Shown: positions 47,100-57,382 of the stretch, piece by piece
Layout of the letters: every line of letters begins with the position of its first letter
How positions within the stretch are numbered: position 1 is the first letter of the stretch
Source of the DNA: Thermothielavioides terrestris NRRL 8126
Lineage: Eukaryota; Ascomycota; Sordariomycetes; Sordariales; Chaetomiaceae
Reading direction: 5' to 3'
Length of the DNA stretch: 64,000 bases
Assembly (NCBI RefSeq): GCF_000226115.1
Contig: NC_016460.1
Location: 744,001-808,000, forward strand
The notes under the pieces: model-generated
What the model saw: only the letters and a program-made list of their open reading frames with translations
Told to the model about the DNA's origin: nothing
The model's database searches: none
Program-made: the position numbers and the translations under genes

Positions 47100-49575
47100 A
47101 AACCATCTACCTACCTAATAGCTACCCCCTATATCGCCAAGTCCTTCTCTAAGCCCTAGATCGACTCCGTTATAAACTTGGCCACTTATATATTATTAGC
47201 GCCCTCCTCGCTACCCCCTTCCCCCTCCTTACCCTCCTCTAACAATAGACCCTAGCTCTTTACTACTACTAAAATTTTATTCTTTGATTATTAGCTATAT
47301 ATACACTTCATAGACGTAATGGACTTATAGACTTACTACCACCCCCTTTATACGCTTCTACTGCTCCTCTAGCTTAGCTAGCCTCTCTACTACCTCCTCT
47401 AGCGTAGTACTAGAAGAAGAGGGAGGAGGTAGGAGCGGCATAGACGTACTGACGAAGCGCTAGAGGCGCCTCTTCAGCATGCCCTCCGCCTTTTGTACCT
47501 CCCCCCATTGCTCTAAGAAGTTCTTAGAGTAGGCGGTAGAGGCGACTGGGGCACCGCTAATAGCCTTATAGGCTACTATAAGCGTGTCGACAACGCCCTA
47601 GACAAGCGTAGTCGGCTAAAATACACTTAGTATATATATCGCGTATATAGGGGAGACACTTGAAAACTTACTTTTTTATTGGTAGTAGAGTGGTCCCTCT
47701 TATCGAAGGCTTCAATAAAGCTATAAACTATAGCAAGGGCAATAGGATAAATCTTTATTTTTTTAGAAGGATTAGCAATAGTGCAACGTATATACAATGA
47801 AAATATAGGTTTTGGCTTTAAAGCACTAAGGTTAGCGCCTTTGAAGGAGAAGGGCAACTTATAGCTAAGTAAATATAGTTATTTTATATATACTCGACGT
47901 AGCGTAAACTAGAATCTATAAATATATCAGATATAACGAATATATAACCTATATATAGATATATACTGGCTTAATAGTAGTAGATAAAGACGCTACTACT
48001 ATCGAAAAACTTAGCTATATAACGGTAGTAGCTACCATTGTCAGTATATATATAGCCTACACTTCCGACACGCTTTAGTTACGCTCTTTGCACTTATAAA
48101 ATAATATAGGCAACGCTTATAGGGACTCTCTTCTTAGGCGTTGAATTAAAGTCACTGGACTACTATACTATTAGCGATTATATTACTCCCTATCTACGCC
48201 CTCTCTATATACTACCCTTCTCTTATAGCTAAAGCTACCTTTATACGAAGTCGGAGGCTTGGATTCCTCTATCTCTTCGTCCTCGTCCTCCTCCTTCTTC
48301 TCCTCCTTCTTATCGTCGTTAGCGGGTATAGCCACTACGCTAGACGTATACTCTATAGAAGCTATAGGCGCGTCGTTGGTAAGCAACTCTGCCTCGCTAG
48401 TAAGGCGCTCTTCAAACGCTACGTTAATAGGCTAGAAGCCTAGGCTTGAGAACAACTTTAATATAATTGCTTCTACCTAGTGTATTAGCAACGTCTACCC
48501 TACTCTATCTATCGATATCTTAGCGTTGAAGGTCATTTACAAAGTGTAGCTAGAAATAAATAAGTTATTTGAATCTACTATATTATTAGTGTACCATTAT
48601 ATTCTTCCTACTAGCTATATAGCGAGTTCGCTAGCTATATAGCCCTTATACACTAGAATCGCCAGAGCTATCCTATCGATTGAGAGCTATCCTGCTAATC
48701 GACTGAACTATTGTAGGGCAATCTACTAAAGAGAGGCGAGGGCGGAAGCACTAAAAAAAAAAAAAACGAATCATCTATAGAGCAAAGAAGTCAGCTATAT
48801 ATACACGATCAGAGGGAGCGTTAGAAGGAAGTAGAGGGTATATGTACAATTGTAATTGTGGGCTAGTATCGTATTGTCGTTGTAGTAGACTAGGCACTTA
48901 GGTAGGCTAGGCACTTACAAAGATAGTGCAAAGGAAGAAAAGGAGAAAAGGAAGGCTAGGAGCTACGAGCCTAGAAGATATACTTAGTAAAGTAGTCTAA
49001 GCTTAAAAGGCTTAAAATCCTATATTTCTTATATTACAATATTCTAGTAGAAGTTTCAATTCCCCTTTTCTATATATATAGCGAAGGCGCTTAGGATATA
49101 TATAGTGTACACTCCTTACCCCTTTTTCTTTCCTACTATTACCCTAAACATATATACCTTCTATTTAGTTCTATTTAGCTCTATTATTGTCTTCCTATTT
49201 CGGGCCTAAATAGGCCCTAAATAGATGGCCCTAGATCTAAATAGGCCACTTCCATCTAGGCCGCCCTAGATCGTATATACGAAGGAGCAGTTAGATCGAT
49301 AGAGGCTATATATATAGGAAGATCATAAGCCGTATATACGCTACTCGAACTACTGCTATACGATCTGCCGCTAGTAGGCTAGGCCGTAGGCCGAAGCGCG
49401 ATTAATAGGAACTACGTATATAGCAAGATCGTAAGCCGCGTATACACTACCTAAACTACCGTTATATAGTCCGTTACTAGGTATACAAGGCTACGACCCT
49501 GAGGCGCGACCACTACGCCCCTTAGGCTATAGTATAGCAGTCCTTAGGGTTAGGGACCTTGAAGGAGGAGGGCCC
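47100..49575 (-). other. Post-pol region of gypsy-2 with antisense coding-like segments
   Basis: About 2.5 kb between the end of pol and the right LTR. On the minus strand, 48183-48386 encodes a strongly acidic/basic stretch (DDKKEEKKEEDEDEEIEE) followed by PPTSYKGSFSYKRRVVYREG, and 47627-47857 encodes a second open piece. At 47.4-47.5 kb an acidic/Arg helix (SNTTLEEVVERLAKLEE-like) can be read. These could be one interrupted antisense gene. I do not recognise the family. Near 49.2-49.55 kb the sequence is a run of short repeats (CCCTAAATAGG, CGTATATACG) with no coding signal. Confidence 0.4.
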
Positions 49576-50169
49576 TATTATACCCCAAAGCTACCCTAAC
49601 CTATAGGACCCGCCTTAGTACCCGGCATAGCCCTCGGAACGCGCCTCGGCACCTGGTATAACCCTTGGCCCAACCACCTCGCCCTATATCTAGTACCCAG
49701 CGTAGCCTGGCTAACCATAGAGCACTACGCAAGTCATTTGCGTACGCCACTAGGGCGTACGTCAGTAGCCTAGATTACGCGAGTTACCCGGAGGAGCGAT
49801 CGGAGGGGCATAGAGCTAAGCGAAGTGCGGGGTATTAGGCTAAGTAAGTACGGGGAACTAAGACATTGGGTCGGCAATAGAGCGGATTAGGCGTACTCAG
49901 GGAGCTATACAGGCGCTATAGGATGGCCTAGAAAAGGATCTACGAGCTTAGGAATAGAGGCTGGCCGATATGGAGGAAGATCGAGGGCTAGGATAGGAGA
50001 AATAAGGAGGATGGAACCTATAGGCAGTGGGAGAGGCCAGCGTTCAATGCAACTACCCGCAACCCCCCTACCTATAGCTACCCTATAGCGCGTGCTCTGC
50101 TTATGCCTTGCTCGTACTCCGTCACTTCAACGTATACCCCCTTCCTTCTAGGAGCCCCCGCTCCTAACA
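49576..50169 (+). repeat. Right (3') LTR of gypsy-2
   Basis: 594 bp, collinear with 40734-41327; starts TATTATACCC, where the left copy has TGTCATGCCC (transitions). Confidence 0.94.
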
Positions 50170-50174
50170 ATCAG

Positions 50175-51100
50175 CTACTCCCCTATACTACTCTAGCAGT
50201 ACACCTAGGTATACTACGATATTATCAATAGTCTACTTCTCTATAAAGAAGTAAATAGAAAGGAGCTAATAGCTATTAAAGTCCTAAACTATAATTGTAA
50301 ATAGGTACTAACCGCTATAGGTAGTCTTATAAGTAGTATCTATAATCGACAATTAACTATATTTCTTAAATATATCTAATAGCTCTTTGTATACGAAGAC
50401 CAATACAAAGGAGTTCTCGCTAGGGATAGTTAGCGCCTTATACTTATACCGATCGGCGTAGGACAGTAGCTAGGCAACGGCTTCTATAAATTCTAGCTCC
50501 TTAAGAACTTTGTAGGACTATACCTTTTGATCGTCACGTTTACCGAGCTTAAGAGACCTATAAAGATTAGCAATCTCCTTTGTTGTAACGTACTAGCCAT
50601 TTGTAAAGTAAAGGTATACCCTAGCCTTAGGAGTTTCGATATAGCTATATAGCTAGTGTTCTACTACACTGTCGCTATATCCAAAGGAGAGGAGGTAGGC
50701 GATATACTCTAGAATAGTATATAGGCGTTTAACTATCTTAATAGCTTCTATTAGATAGTTATAACTATAGCAAATATCGATATCAACGGTACTATCCTTA
50801 TATAGAACCTAGTAGAGAGTATAGTAGTATAGCTCTATATTCTATAATGCCTTATTACATTGGCCTTACCCTTTCGTCTTTTATAGCGTCTTCTAGAGGA
50901 GGCACCGAAATATAGTCTTCTTTTACTACTACCTTAGAGCGTCTCTCTAGCTATAGAAATACAATACCTAGCGCTATTCGGCTTACTAAACTATATATAG
51001 GAGAGTAAACTAGCCCTCTTTAAACTAGTGTTCCTAGATCTCTACAATATTGTTGAGAATTATAAGGCTACTATTTAGCGCCCTAGCCTCTAGTTTAGAT
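50175..51100 (-). pseudogene. MULE transposase, N-terminal part
   Basis: Minus-strand reading with few stops: TKEIANLYRSLKLGKRDDQK, ENSFVLVFVYKELLDIFKKY, then IIDTTYKTTYSG, the first catalytic Asp block of MULE transposases (DxTYKTN-type). It continues into 40728 once gypsy-2 is removed. Confidence 0.72.
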
Positions 51101-51465
51101 AAGCAAATTAGAGATAGGTACCTATACCTACGTCTAGAAACCTCTTCTAAGGAACTATCTTCCTTAAAGGACGGTACAGAGCTACTAAGTAGCTAGGCAG
51201 AGGCTAGAGTAGGACTAGGAATATCGCTCGATTATAACGATCGTAGGATTAGAGGCTTAGGGATAGGGAGGAGCTAGGGCAGTACTTACTAAGTAGCTAG
51301 ATCGAGGTCGGGTTCAGTAGATATATGTTCTAGGACTAGGGAGCTCGCTATAGGTATAGCATTAGCAATTTAACGCTAGTAATTAAATTCGCTATTTGAC
51401 TAAATAGCACTTATATATTAAGGAGGACTAAAGGCGCTAATAGGCTACGAATACTACATTGTTTT

Positions 51466-51870
51466 ATTGCTAGCTATATAGTATATCGTTTTATAGCTAA
51501 TCGTATAAAGCAAGCTAGTCTATAGTAGGATACTAGTCTATAGCTAGATCAATGCTTAGCAACTGCTAATAGGTAGGCGGTAAAACAACTTACCTAGCGT
51601 ATTTACTAGTTGCTAGCTATATAGCGCGTCGTTTTATAGCTAGCTATATAGTATATCGTTTTATAGCTAGCTATACAAAGCGAGCTAGTCTATAGTAGGA
51701 TACTAGTCTATAGCTAGATCAATGCTTAGCAACTGCTAATTAGTAGATAGTAAAACAACTTACCTAGTACATCTTCTAGTTACTAGCTATATAAAGTAAA
51801 CTGGTCTATAGTAGAATACTAGTCTATAGCTAGATCAATACTTAGCAACTACTAATATACACTAGTAGTA
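51466..51870. repeat. Three imperfect tandem units in the right arm of the MULE
   Basis: The block CTAGTCTATAGCTAGATCAA with its flanks occurs three times. The shared AGCTAGTC/AACTGGTC starts are near 51513, 51683 and 51799, giving unequal periods of about 170 and 116 bp. Units also share CTAGCTATATA and TAAAACAACTTACCTAG. Upstream of the transposase and close to the end, they may be subterminal binding repeats. Confidence 0.75.
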
Positions 51871-52138
51871 AACTAGTTGACCAACTTACTAATAGGATCC
51901 ATTGGATATAGGCTAAATATATAGTTCTATAGCGATATAACGTTGTAATATAGGTTAAAGCACAATGGAGGGTAGGTATAGACGTAGATTAGTTAGAGAA
52001 ACATAGGCAGGATACAAACCAGCGGCTAGCCAGCTACTGACGCGACGCGAACGTAAGGACTACCGTATAGAAATTGTTAAGCGGCGACAAGAGAAGTGAC
52101 TTCTAAGCGTAGGCGCTATGGTACCTGTGGGGACTTCA

Positions 52139-52168
52139 GAAATTAGGCTTAGCGGGACCTCTATAACC
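52139..52168 (-). repeat. Right terminal inverted repeat of the MULE
   Basis: GAAATTAGGCTTAGCGGGAC continuing to CTCTATAACC; two mismatches to the reverse complement of 36617-36646, one of them G-to-A. Confidence 0.88.
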
Positions 52169-52173
52169 TCCAG

Positions 52174-52183
52174 CTGCTGCTAG
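52174..52183. repeat. Right 10-bp target duplication of the MULE (CTGCTGCTAG)
   Basis: Exact copy of 36602-36611. Confidence 0.8.
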
Positions 52184-53754
52184 CTGTTCGCTCAATTGAT
52201 TGCATCGGGGGTGGGTGGGGTCGAGAGCCAGGGCAAGGGCACAACAGAGTGGCCTGGGAAGCATTTCACATTCAACTATGGAGCACCAGTGCCAATGGAA
52301 AGGCAATATCCGACAGTCATCTTAGCATAGAAGAAGTTCGGTTCACACATACACACCGTCCAACTGCCTTTCCTTGGGTTTTCCTAGCAGCCTGAGCCTG
52401 CATTGGATTGCAAGCCATGTTCTCTGCACTGAGGAGGTTGCACAAAAAAAATATAAAATTGTTACCCCCTCGTCTTCCCGAAACTCTCCCCACGGTGGAG
52501 CTGCACGACCCTTGTCCTAAGCTAACTGCTTTCAGGGCCCACCACATTTCCACGACTGCTGGCTGTGTTTCAGGAAGTCCTTCTTGAACAACCTTCGGTC
52601 AGATCGGCACCTTATTTGAAGGTTCCACAGTGCACGTCGCTGTCATTGCGAAAGGACTGTCAACGAGGACCATCTCAGGTACCTAGCCGGGCATGCTCTG
52701 TGCTACACTAATTACTGCGTACTCTCGGAGATTTGCGCAATTCCGCAGCTTCTTCTTGGAATGTTAACTAACACTACCTACCTAGATACCTACACTTCTG
52801 TGTAAGCGGAAGGCCGCATCCAAGCGGGCGTCCAAGTGGGCGCGCGCTTTGACTCGGAGCCGATGACGACCGTGCATCTTCCACCCCTCTTACTGGAGGG
52901 TCGGCAGTCGAAAAAAAAAGCAACCGAAGCCACCTCAGGTGTGGCTGCCCAAGCCAATTAACCACAGTATCACCATTCTGCTCGAACATGTCATCACGGC
53001 GGAATACTAAGTACGGATCCGTAGGTAGACAGAAGACCACTGAGGCAACCACCCGTTCTTCAGGCCTTCCAGCTCACCGGCCAACCACGCAGTGGGATCG
53101 TCACACACACACAAGAGGGAAGAAAAGGCATGGCCAACATGATATGGTCGTCGGCGTTCAGGGATAATTGTTCATTGCCTCGTAAGGCTGGACTTGGGAC
53201 ACCCACCAGACACGCCCAAGCGCAGTGTACTGTACCGCGAAACAGTTGGAAGAAACCCACGTGAGCAACAGTCGTATACACACATAGCCTACAGCTAAAA
53301 GAAGACAACGAAAACAAGCCAAAGACATTGCAAGCCTATTCCATCTACGCGCTCCTTGTTCGCCTAGACCCGAACATCAGATACTCGAGGAGCTGCCTCG
53401 TCATGTCGTAGCCCAAGGAGAAGAAAACAGAATGACTCGTGCCGAGCAAGCAATGCCACTGTTATCCTATCCCCTTCCCTCCCGTCTCCCGCAATGGTCA
53501 AGAGATATGGCAATCGCAAGCCTCTCTCTGTTACCGCATACCCTCAAGACACAGTCCTCACATGAAGTTCCCGGACGCAAAGGAGGAAATACCAATCCCT
53601 CACCCTTTAACAACCCTGCTTGCCAGCCTACTCGATCCTTCCCACGGGAGAGAGCTGCTCAAGACGAACGACAACAGGAACGCGGCCTCCGCCACCGCTT
53701 CGAGCGGCTCTACGCACTCGGCCGTGTCGGGTCCTTGCCCAGAGGCTCCTTCGA
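52184..53754. other. Intergenic, 3' side of the PP2C gene
   Basis: Normal GC content resumes at once after the MULE. Open frames at 52317-52553, 52774-53052 and 53060-53317 have no recognisable domain. No RNA gene was seen. Confidence 0.45.
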
Positions 53755-55575
53755 CTAGCCCACCTGCATTCTCTCCACCGGCGACGACACCTCCGGCGAC
53801 TCTGAGTCCTCGATTGAGGCCGGCTCCTCCTCGACGGGACCCTCGATCACGGTTGGGACGAACCCCTTGTCCGCGTTGTTGTCGGGCTCGGCCGCGGCGG
53901 CATCTTGGCCCTTGCCGCTGTTGCTCGCGGAGACGCCCACCGCCGAGGTGCCGGTCTCGGCGGCGTCGCCTTCGACGCCGATCGCCTTGTCCCGGTTGTT
54001 CTGGCTCTCGAGCAGGGCTTGCTGGTCGAACCGGACGATCATGCAGGACAGGTTGTCGGTGCTGAAGCGGGAGAGCGCGTGGTCCACGAGGAGCTTGGCG
54101 GCCGCCACCGGATCCTGAATGTTTCGGACGAGGTCGACTGCGTCCTGGTCTGAGCAGACATCCCAAAGCTATTGCAGCGGGTCAGCACACCGTAGCAGTT
54201 CCAGTTGATGTTTATCGCAGATCCCACTTACTCCATCGCAGGCGATGATGATAAACTCGTCCAGGTCCGGTTGGATGACCGTCTCGGTCGTGTAGGGATG
54301 CCCGGTAATAAGGTCCTTCATATACGAGTCACCGAGGGCGCGGGTGACGGCAAGCACGCCATTGACGCGGTCTCTCAGCATCAAACCCCCCGCGTTGGCG
54401 ATGCGCTTCGCTTCGTTCTCGTCACTGCCCTTGTGATCGTACGACAGACGAAGCGCCTTGCCCTGGCGACAGAGAATGATCCTGGCGTCTCCGACGTTTG
54501 CGGTGTAGAGCACGCGCTGCCTAGTCGCTGCGCTCTTTAGCCTTGCATGAGCAGAGTCGGAGCCAGCCAGCGATGCGGACGATTCCTCCGACCTGGACGC
54601 CTCCTCAGCCGCCTTGGCGAGCGCCGGCGCGATGGCCTGCGACCCCGTGGCGGACAAGCTGCTGGGCACACGGTCCTCCCAGCGCAGCACCGCGATGGCA
54701 GCTGTGCAACCGCTGTTCTTGAGAGGGAGCTTTTCCAACTGCGCATCGGCCGCGATGAAGGACTGATCGAGGAGCTCCGGTATGGGAGCATTCGGGTTCT
54801 TCCTGATGATCTCCTCCAAAATCAAGTGTAGCTGCTTTCCGCACCACTCCGCTGCGAAAGTGCCGGCGTGTCCGTCGAAAATGGCGAAATACCCGTTGTC
54901 GGTCTCCATCATGTCTCGCTCGGGGGGGTCATCGCCCTGCCCTTCGCCCCCCTCAGCAATCGATTTGGGTTCGTTCTGGCCACCGCTCTCCGAGCCAAGC
55001 GCGGGCGCTGGTGTGTGCAAGAAGTTGTACAAGAAGGCATGAGTGTCCTCCATGGTACGCCTGCACTTCTTATTCCGGTCTTCCCAGACGCCAACACGGA
55101 AGGTCGATCGGGGGCCAGGAAGCGACTCGCCAGCGGCATTGTTGTGCTGACCCTGGGACACGGAAAGAGCCTGGTCCTGCTTGCCGAGTTTCCGCAGCGG
55201 AGTCTGGTCAGACGGCTTGGAGTCAGCAGCCAGATCGCTGTTGGTACGGCCCCCAGCTTGGGTGAAAATGGTGTTTTTGGCTTGGGCTATTAAGTTGCTG
55301 GCTTTGGCGCTCACCCCGCTGCTCCGCCGTTTCTTCTGTTGCTCGGCCGAGCTTCCGGCGCTCGGAGGGCTGCCATTTCCGCTTCGCTTCTCGCCGCTCG
55401 TGGCTTGCTCCGAGGACTTGGCCGGGGACGGGGAGGAGGGGTCGGCGGCGCCGGCATCTTTGTCCGGGGACGGAGACTTGTTGGCAGCCTTACCCTTCTG
55501 GGTGGCGCCGGCCGAATCGGAGTTGGAATTCGCCTCGGACTTCGAGCCAGCAGAGCTGGAACTGACACCGAACAT
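53755..55575 (-). CDS. PP2C-type Ser/Thr protein phosphatase (Ptc1-like), 585 aa
   Basis: Two exons, 55575-54232 and 54168-53755, separated by a 63-nt GTAAGT...TAG intron with a CTGAC branch. The intron falls in frame between ACDG and [14 protein letters not shown] disordered Ser/Pro/Lys leader covers residues 1-155. The catalytic domain (about 160-495) shows RRTMED (E176, D177) and [11 protein letters not shown] (D234, G235). It continues with [38 protein letters not shown] (D416), ACDGLWDV (D447) and [10 protein letters not shown] (D486). These are the Mn/Mg-binding residues and signature blocks of PP2C. Low-complexity insertions occur at about 185-225 and 300-350, and an acidic 85-residue tail follows. 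Fungal relatives dampen stress MAP-kinase pathways and act in cytosol and nucleus; the precise orthology to Ptc1 is inferred from motif pattern. Confidence 0.93.
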
Positions 55576-57382
55576 CCTATTCAGCAGACCTCCCTGAGAG
55601 GAGAGACTGCGCCTCTTGCTTCCTGCCAGGTTGAGGGGCGGGGAAAGTAAGCGGACGAAGGTTGGGAGAGTTGGTGTGAAGAATCGGTCGTCTCAGCGCC
55701 GAGTGAGCAAGAGAGCGCCTGGGACGTTGGAGCCCGCCGCGTGGTCTTCGAGGTTGGGCGCTCTGGCCAGCAAGCAGAGAGAGAAAGAGAGTGAGAGAAG
55801 GACAAAACTCGCCCCACTTGTTGCAAAACAACCCAGAAATACAATGGTTAACTATCCGTTTGAAGAAGGGAAGTCAAGAAGGGTACTGAACGGTGTTGCG
55901 CGTGTGTCCAATGGCCGGCGGCTGCGGCCCGTTGTTTGGTGGGTTGGTGCCTGGTTTTGGGATGAGGGGTCTTGTGATGCACTCGGATGATGTAATGCAC
56001 GAGAATGAACTTTGGATGTTCCGGGGGCTAACTACCAGCCCGTTGCAAGAGTGAGCGCACAGGGCGCTCCAATCATTACCTTGGTTAGGTATTGGGTTGA
56101 TTGGGAGAAAGATGCAATCGACGTCTCATGAGGGAGGCAGGCAGGTACCTGTCCAGCTGAGTTAAGCGCAGCTGTAACTTGCCAGGCTGCTCGCCGCCTG
56201 ATGGGTCCTGCAGTGACACAACAAAGGCCATGCCGAGACTCTGAGGGCGGGCGGCCAACTGCATCAGTGAATGCTTGGTTCCACAGGGCGGCTAGTTACT
56301 GGCTGGCAGCGGCAGGAGTGGGGCAGGGTGACCGCAGCACCGCATTATCCACTCACTCGGGCATCAAGGGGACTCAGGGACGGGAGGGAAGGGAGCGTGA
56401 CGGCGACTGAAGATCTAGGGAGTTCCAACCTCGGAGTAACCTGGCTAATACTGGTGAGCTCCTCAGAGGGAAGGTAGATTTACCTCCTAAAACATGTTAT
56501 GCGACGACGATTATGTACTGTGTAAATGAACCAGTGACTATCTGGTGTTCCGTACTTCCATGTTCGAAGCATCCTTGACCTTTGCCTTTCCCCGGATTTG
56601 GATTTGCACACGGCGAAGGAGTGCCTAGCGTTCGGCGTATTTTTAGCGCCGGTTCCGTCGGGAGCCGGGTGCAAGACACACGGCTATTGTGGTGTACTGT
56701 GCAGTAGGCACACTACTCCGCGCAACTCGGAGGGTCGCTCTCGCATCTGGCTGGCGACCAGTATGAAAATGCTCACCTCGGCGGGCGCCTGCGGCAGTCG
56801 CAGCTAAAACTCGAAGTAACCTGGATGCAGGGATAGGAAACCAATGCGCCAGTCCGGGTCAGGTATTCCGGCATATCATCCAACACCATCTGTCGTTAAT
56901 ACCGGCTTGCGTGGGACGGTATGGTGCCCCTGGCAGTCGGGCTGCATCCCTAAGCAAAAGAGAAGCTTCCGCCAGCCACCCATCCTCGCGAGCAAGCCCA
57001 CCATCCACCCTCTGCCTGGCCGCTGGCCTTAGAAATTGATGTACCCCCGCAACTTGCGGTCCTGTAACTCAACTGATTCGCTGCGCCTGGAACTCCTCGC
57101 AGACCGGGACTCTCCCGGCAGGTATCACCACGCCTTGTTCCACCCACGATCCTCGTGGCACGCATCACGCCCGAGGCAAAGGGCCCAGATGTCACGATCC
57201 AACGTGAAGACCCGGCGCGGCCAGCCGTTCATCGTCCGATGTCTTCGAAACCCGGGTCCCATGGCAACAGAAAGGCTATCATAAACATCGTGCGCTGGGT
57301 GGTCCCAAAAAAGCGCGTAAGGGGTAATTAAGATTGTCGTCGGGGAGATATCCCATGTCGCCTGAACTCTCGAGCATCCCAA
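55576..57382. other. Intergenic: PP2C promoter and vps2 3' flank
   Basis: The minus strand has a CT-rich tract (GA-rich on the plus strand, about 55776-55802) some 200 bp upstream of the PP2C start, typical of fungal promoters. No gene, tRNA or repeat was recognised in the remainder. Confidence 0.5.

Larger units (their letters stand above)
40734..50169 (+). mobile_element. Complete but RIP-mutated Ty3/gypsy LTR retrotransposon (gypsy-2)
   Basis: Two LTRs of exactly 594 bp (40734-41327, 49576-50169) begin TG and end ACA, flanked by ATCAG. Total length is 9,436 bp. Gag with a degenerate zinc-knuckle region, protease, RT, RNase H and integrase read on the plus strand, followed by a chromodomain-like end at about 46.85-47.0 kb. 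A purine-rich tract (GAAGGAGGAGGG) lies just inside the right LTR, fitting the polypurine tract. About 2.5 kb of extra sequence separates the end of pol from the right LTR. The LTRs are less RIP-altered than the interior, and the left LTR less so than the right. It is not the same family as gypsy-1: LTR lengths and sequences differ. Confidence 0.93.
36612..52173 (-). mobile_element. Mutator-like DNA transposon (MULE), RIP-mutated and split by gypsy-2
   Basis: Inverted 30-bp repeats (36617-36646 and 52139-52168; two mismatches) bound the block, and exact 10-bp direct repeats CTGCTGCTAG flank it. Removing gypsy-2 (40734-50169 plus one ATCAG) leaves about 6.1 kb. A minus-strand reading across the gypsy junction gives a MULE transposase: IIDTTYKTTYSG and ITDDSIAKQLTI, then further on KNNXLNNTRL and TITNIVERQ, equivalent to the TTNxVE motif that closes the MULE domain. 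The terminal 100-150 bases at both ends are GC-richer and much less RIP-altered than the interior. The left arm (37.1-38.9 kb) carries a second minus-strand ORF. Confidence 0.85.

Noticed and set aside
366..52183. Starship-type giant element with a tyrosine-recombinase captain
   Set aside because: No DUF3435-like reading was recognised on either strand, both blocks have long terminal inverted repeats and internal transposases of other types, and the gene island between them is ordinary housekeeping content.
53600..54166. 188-codon minus-strand frame overlapping the end of the PP2C gene
   Set aside because: It is Arg/Gly/Gln-rich out-of-frame translation; the PP2C exon 2 in another frame of the same strand carries the conserved DNLSCMIV motif.
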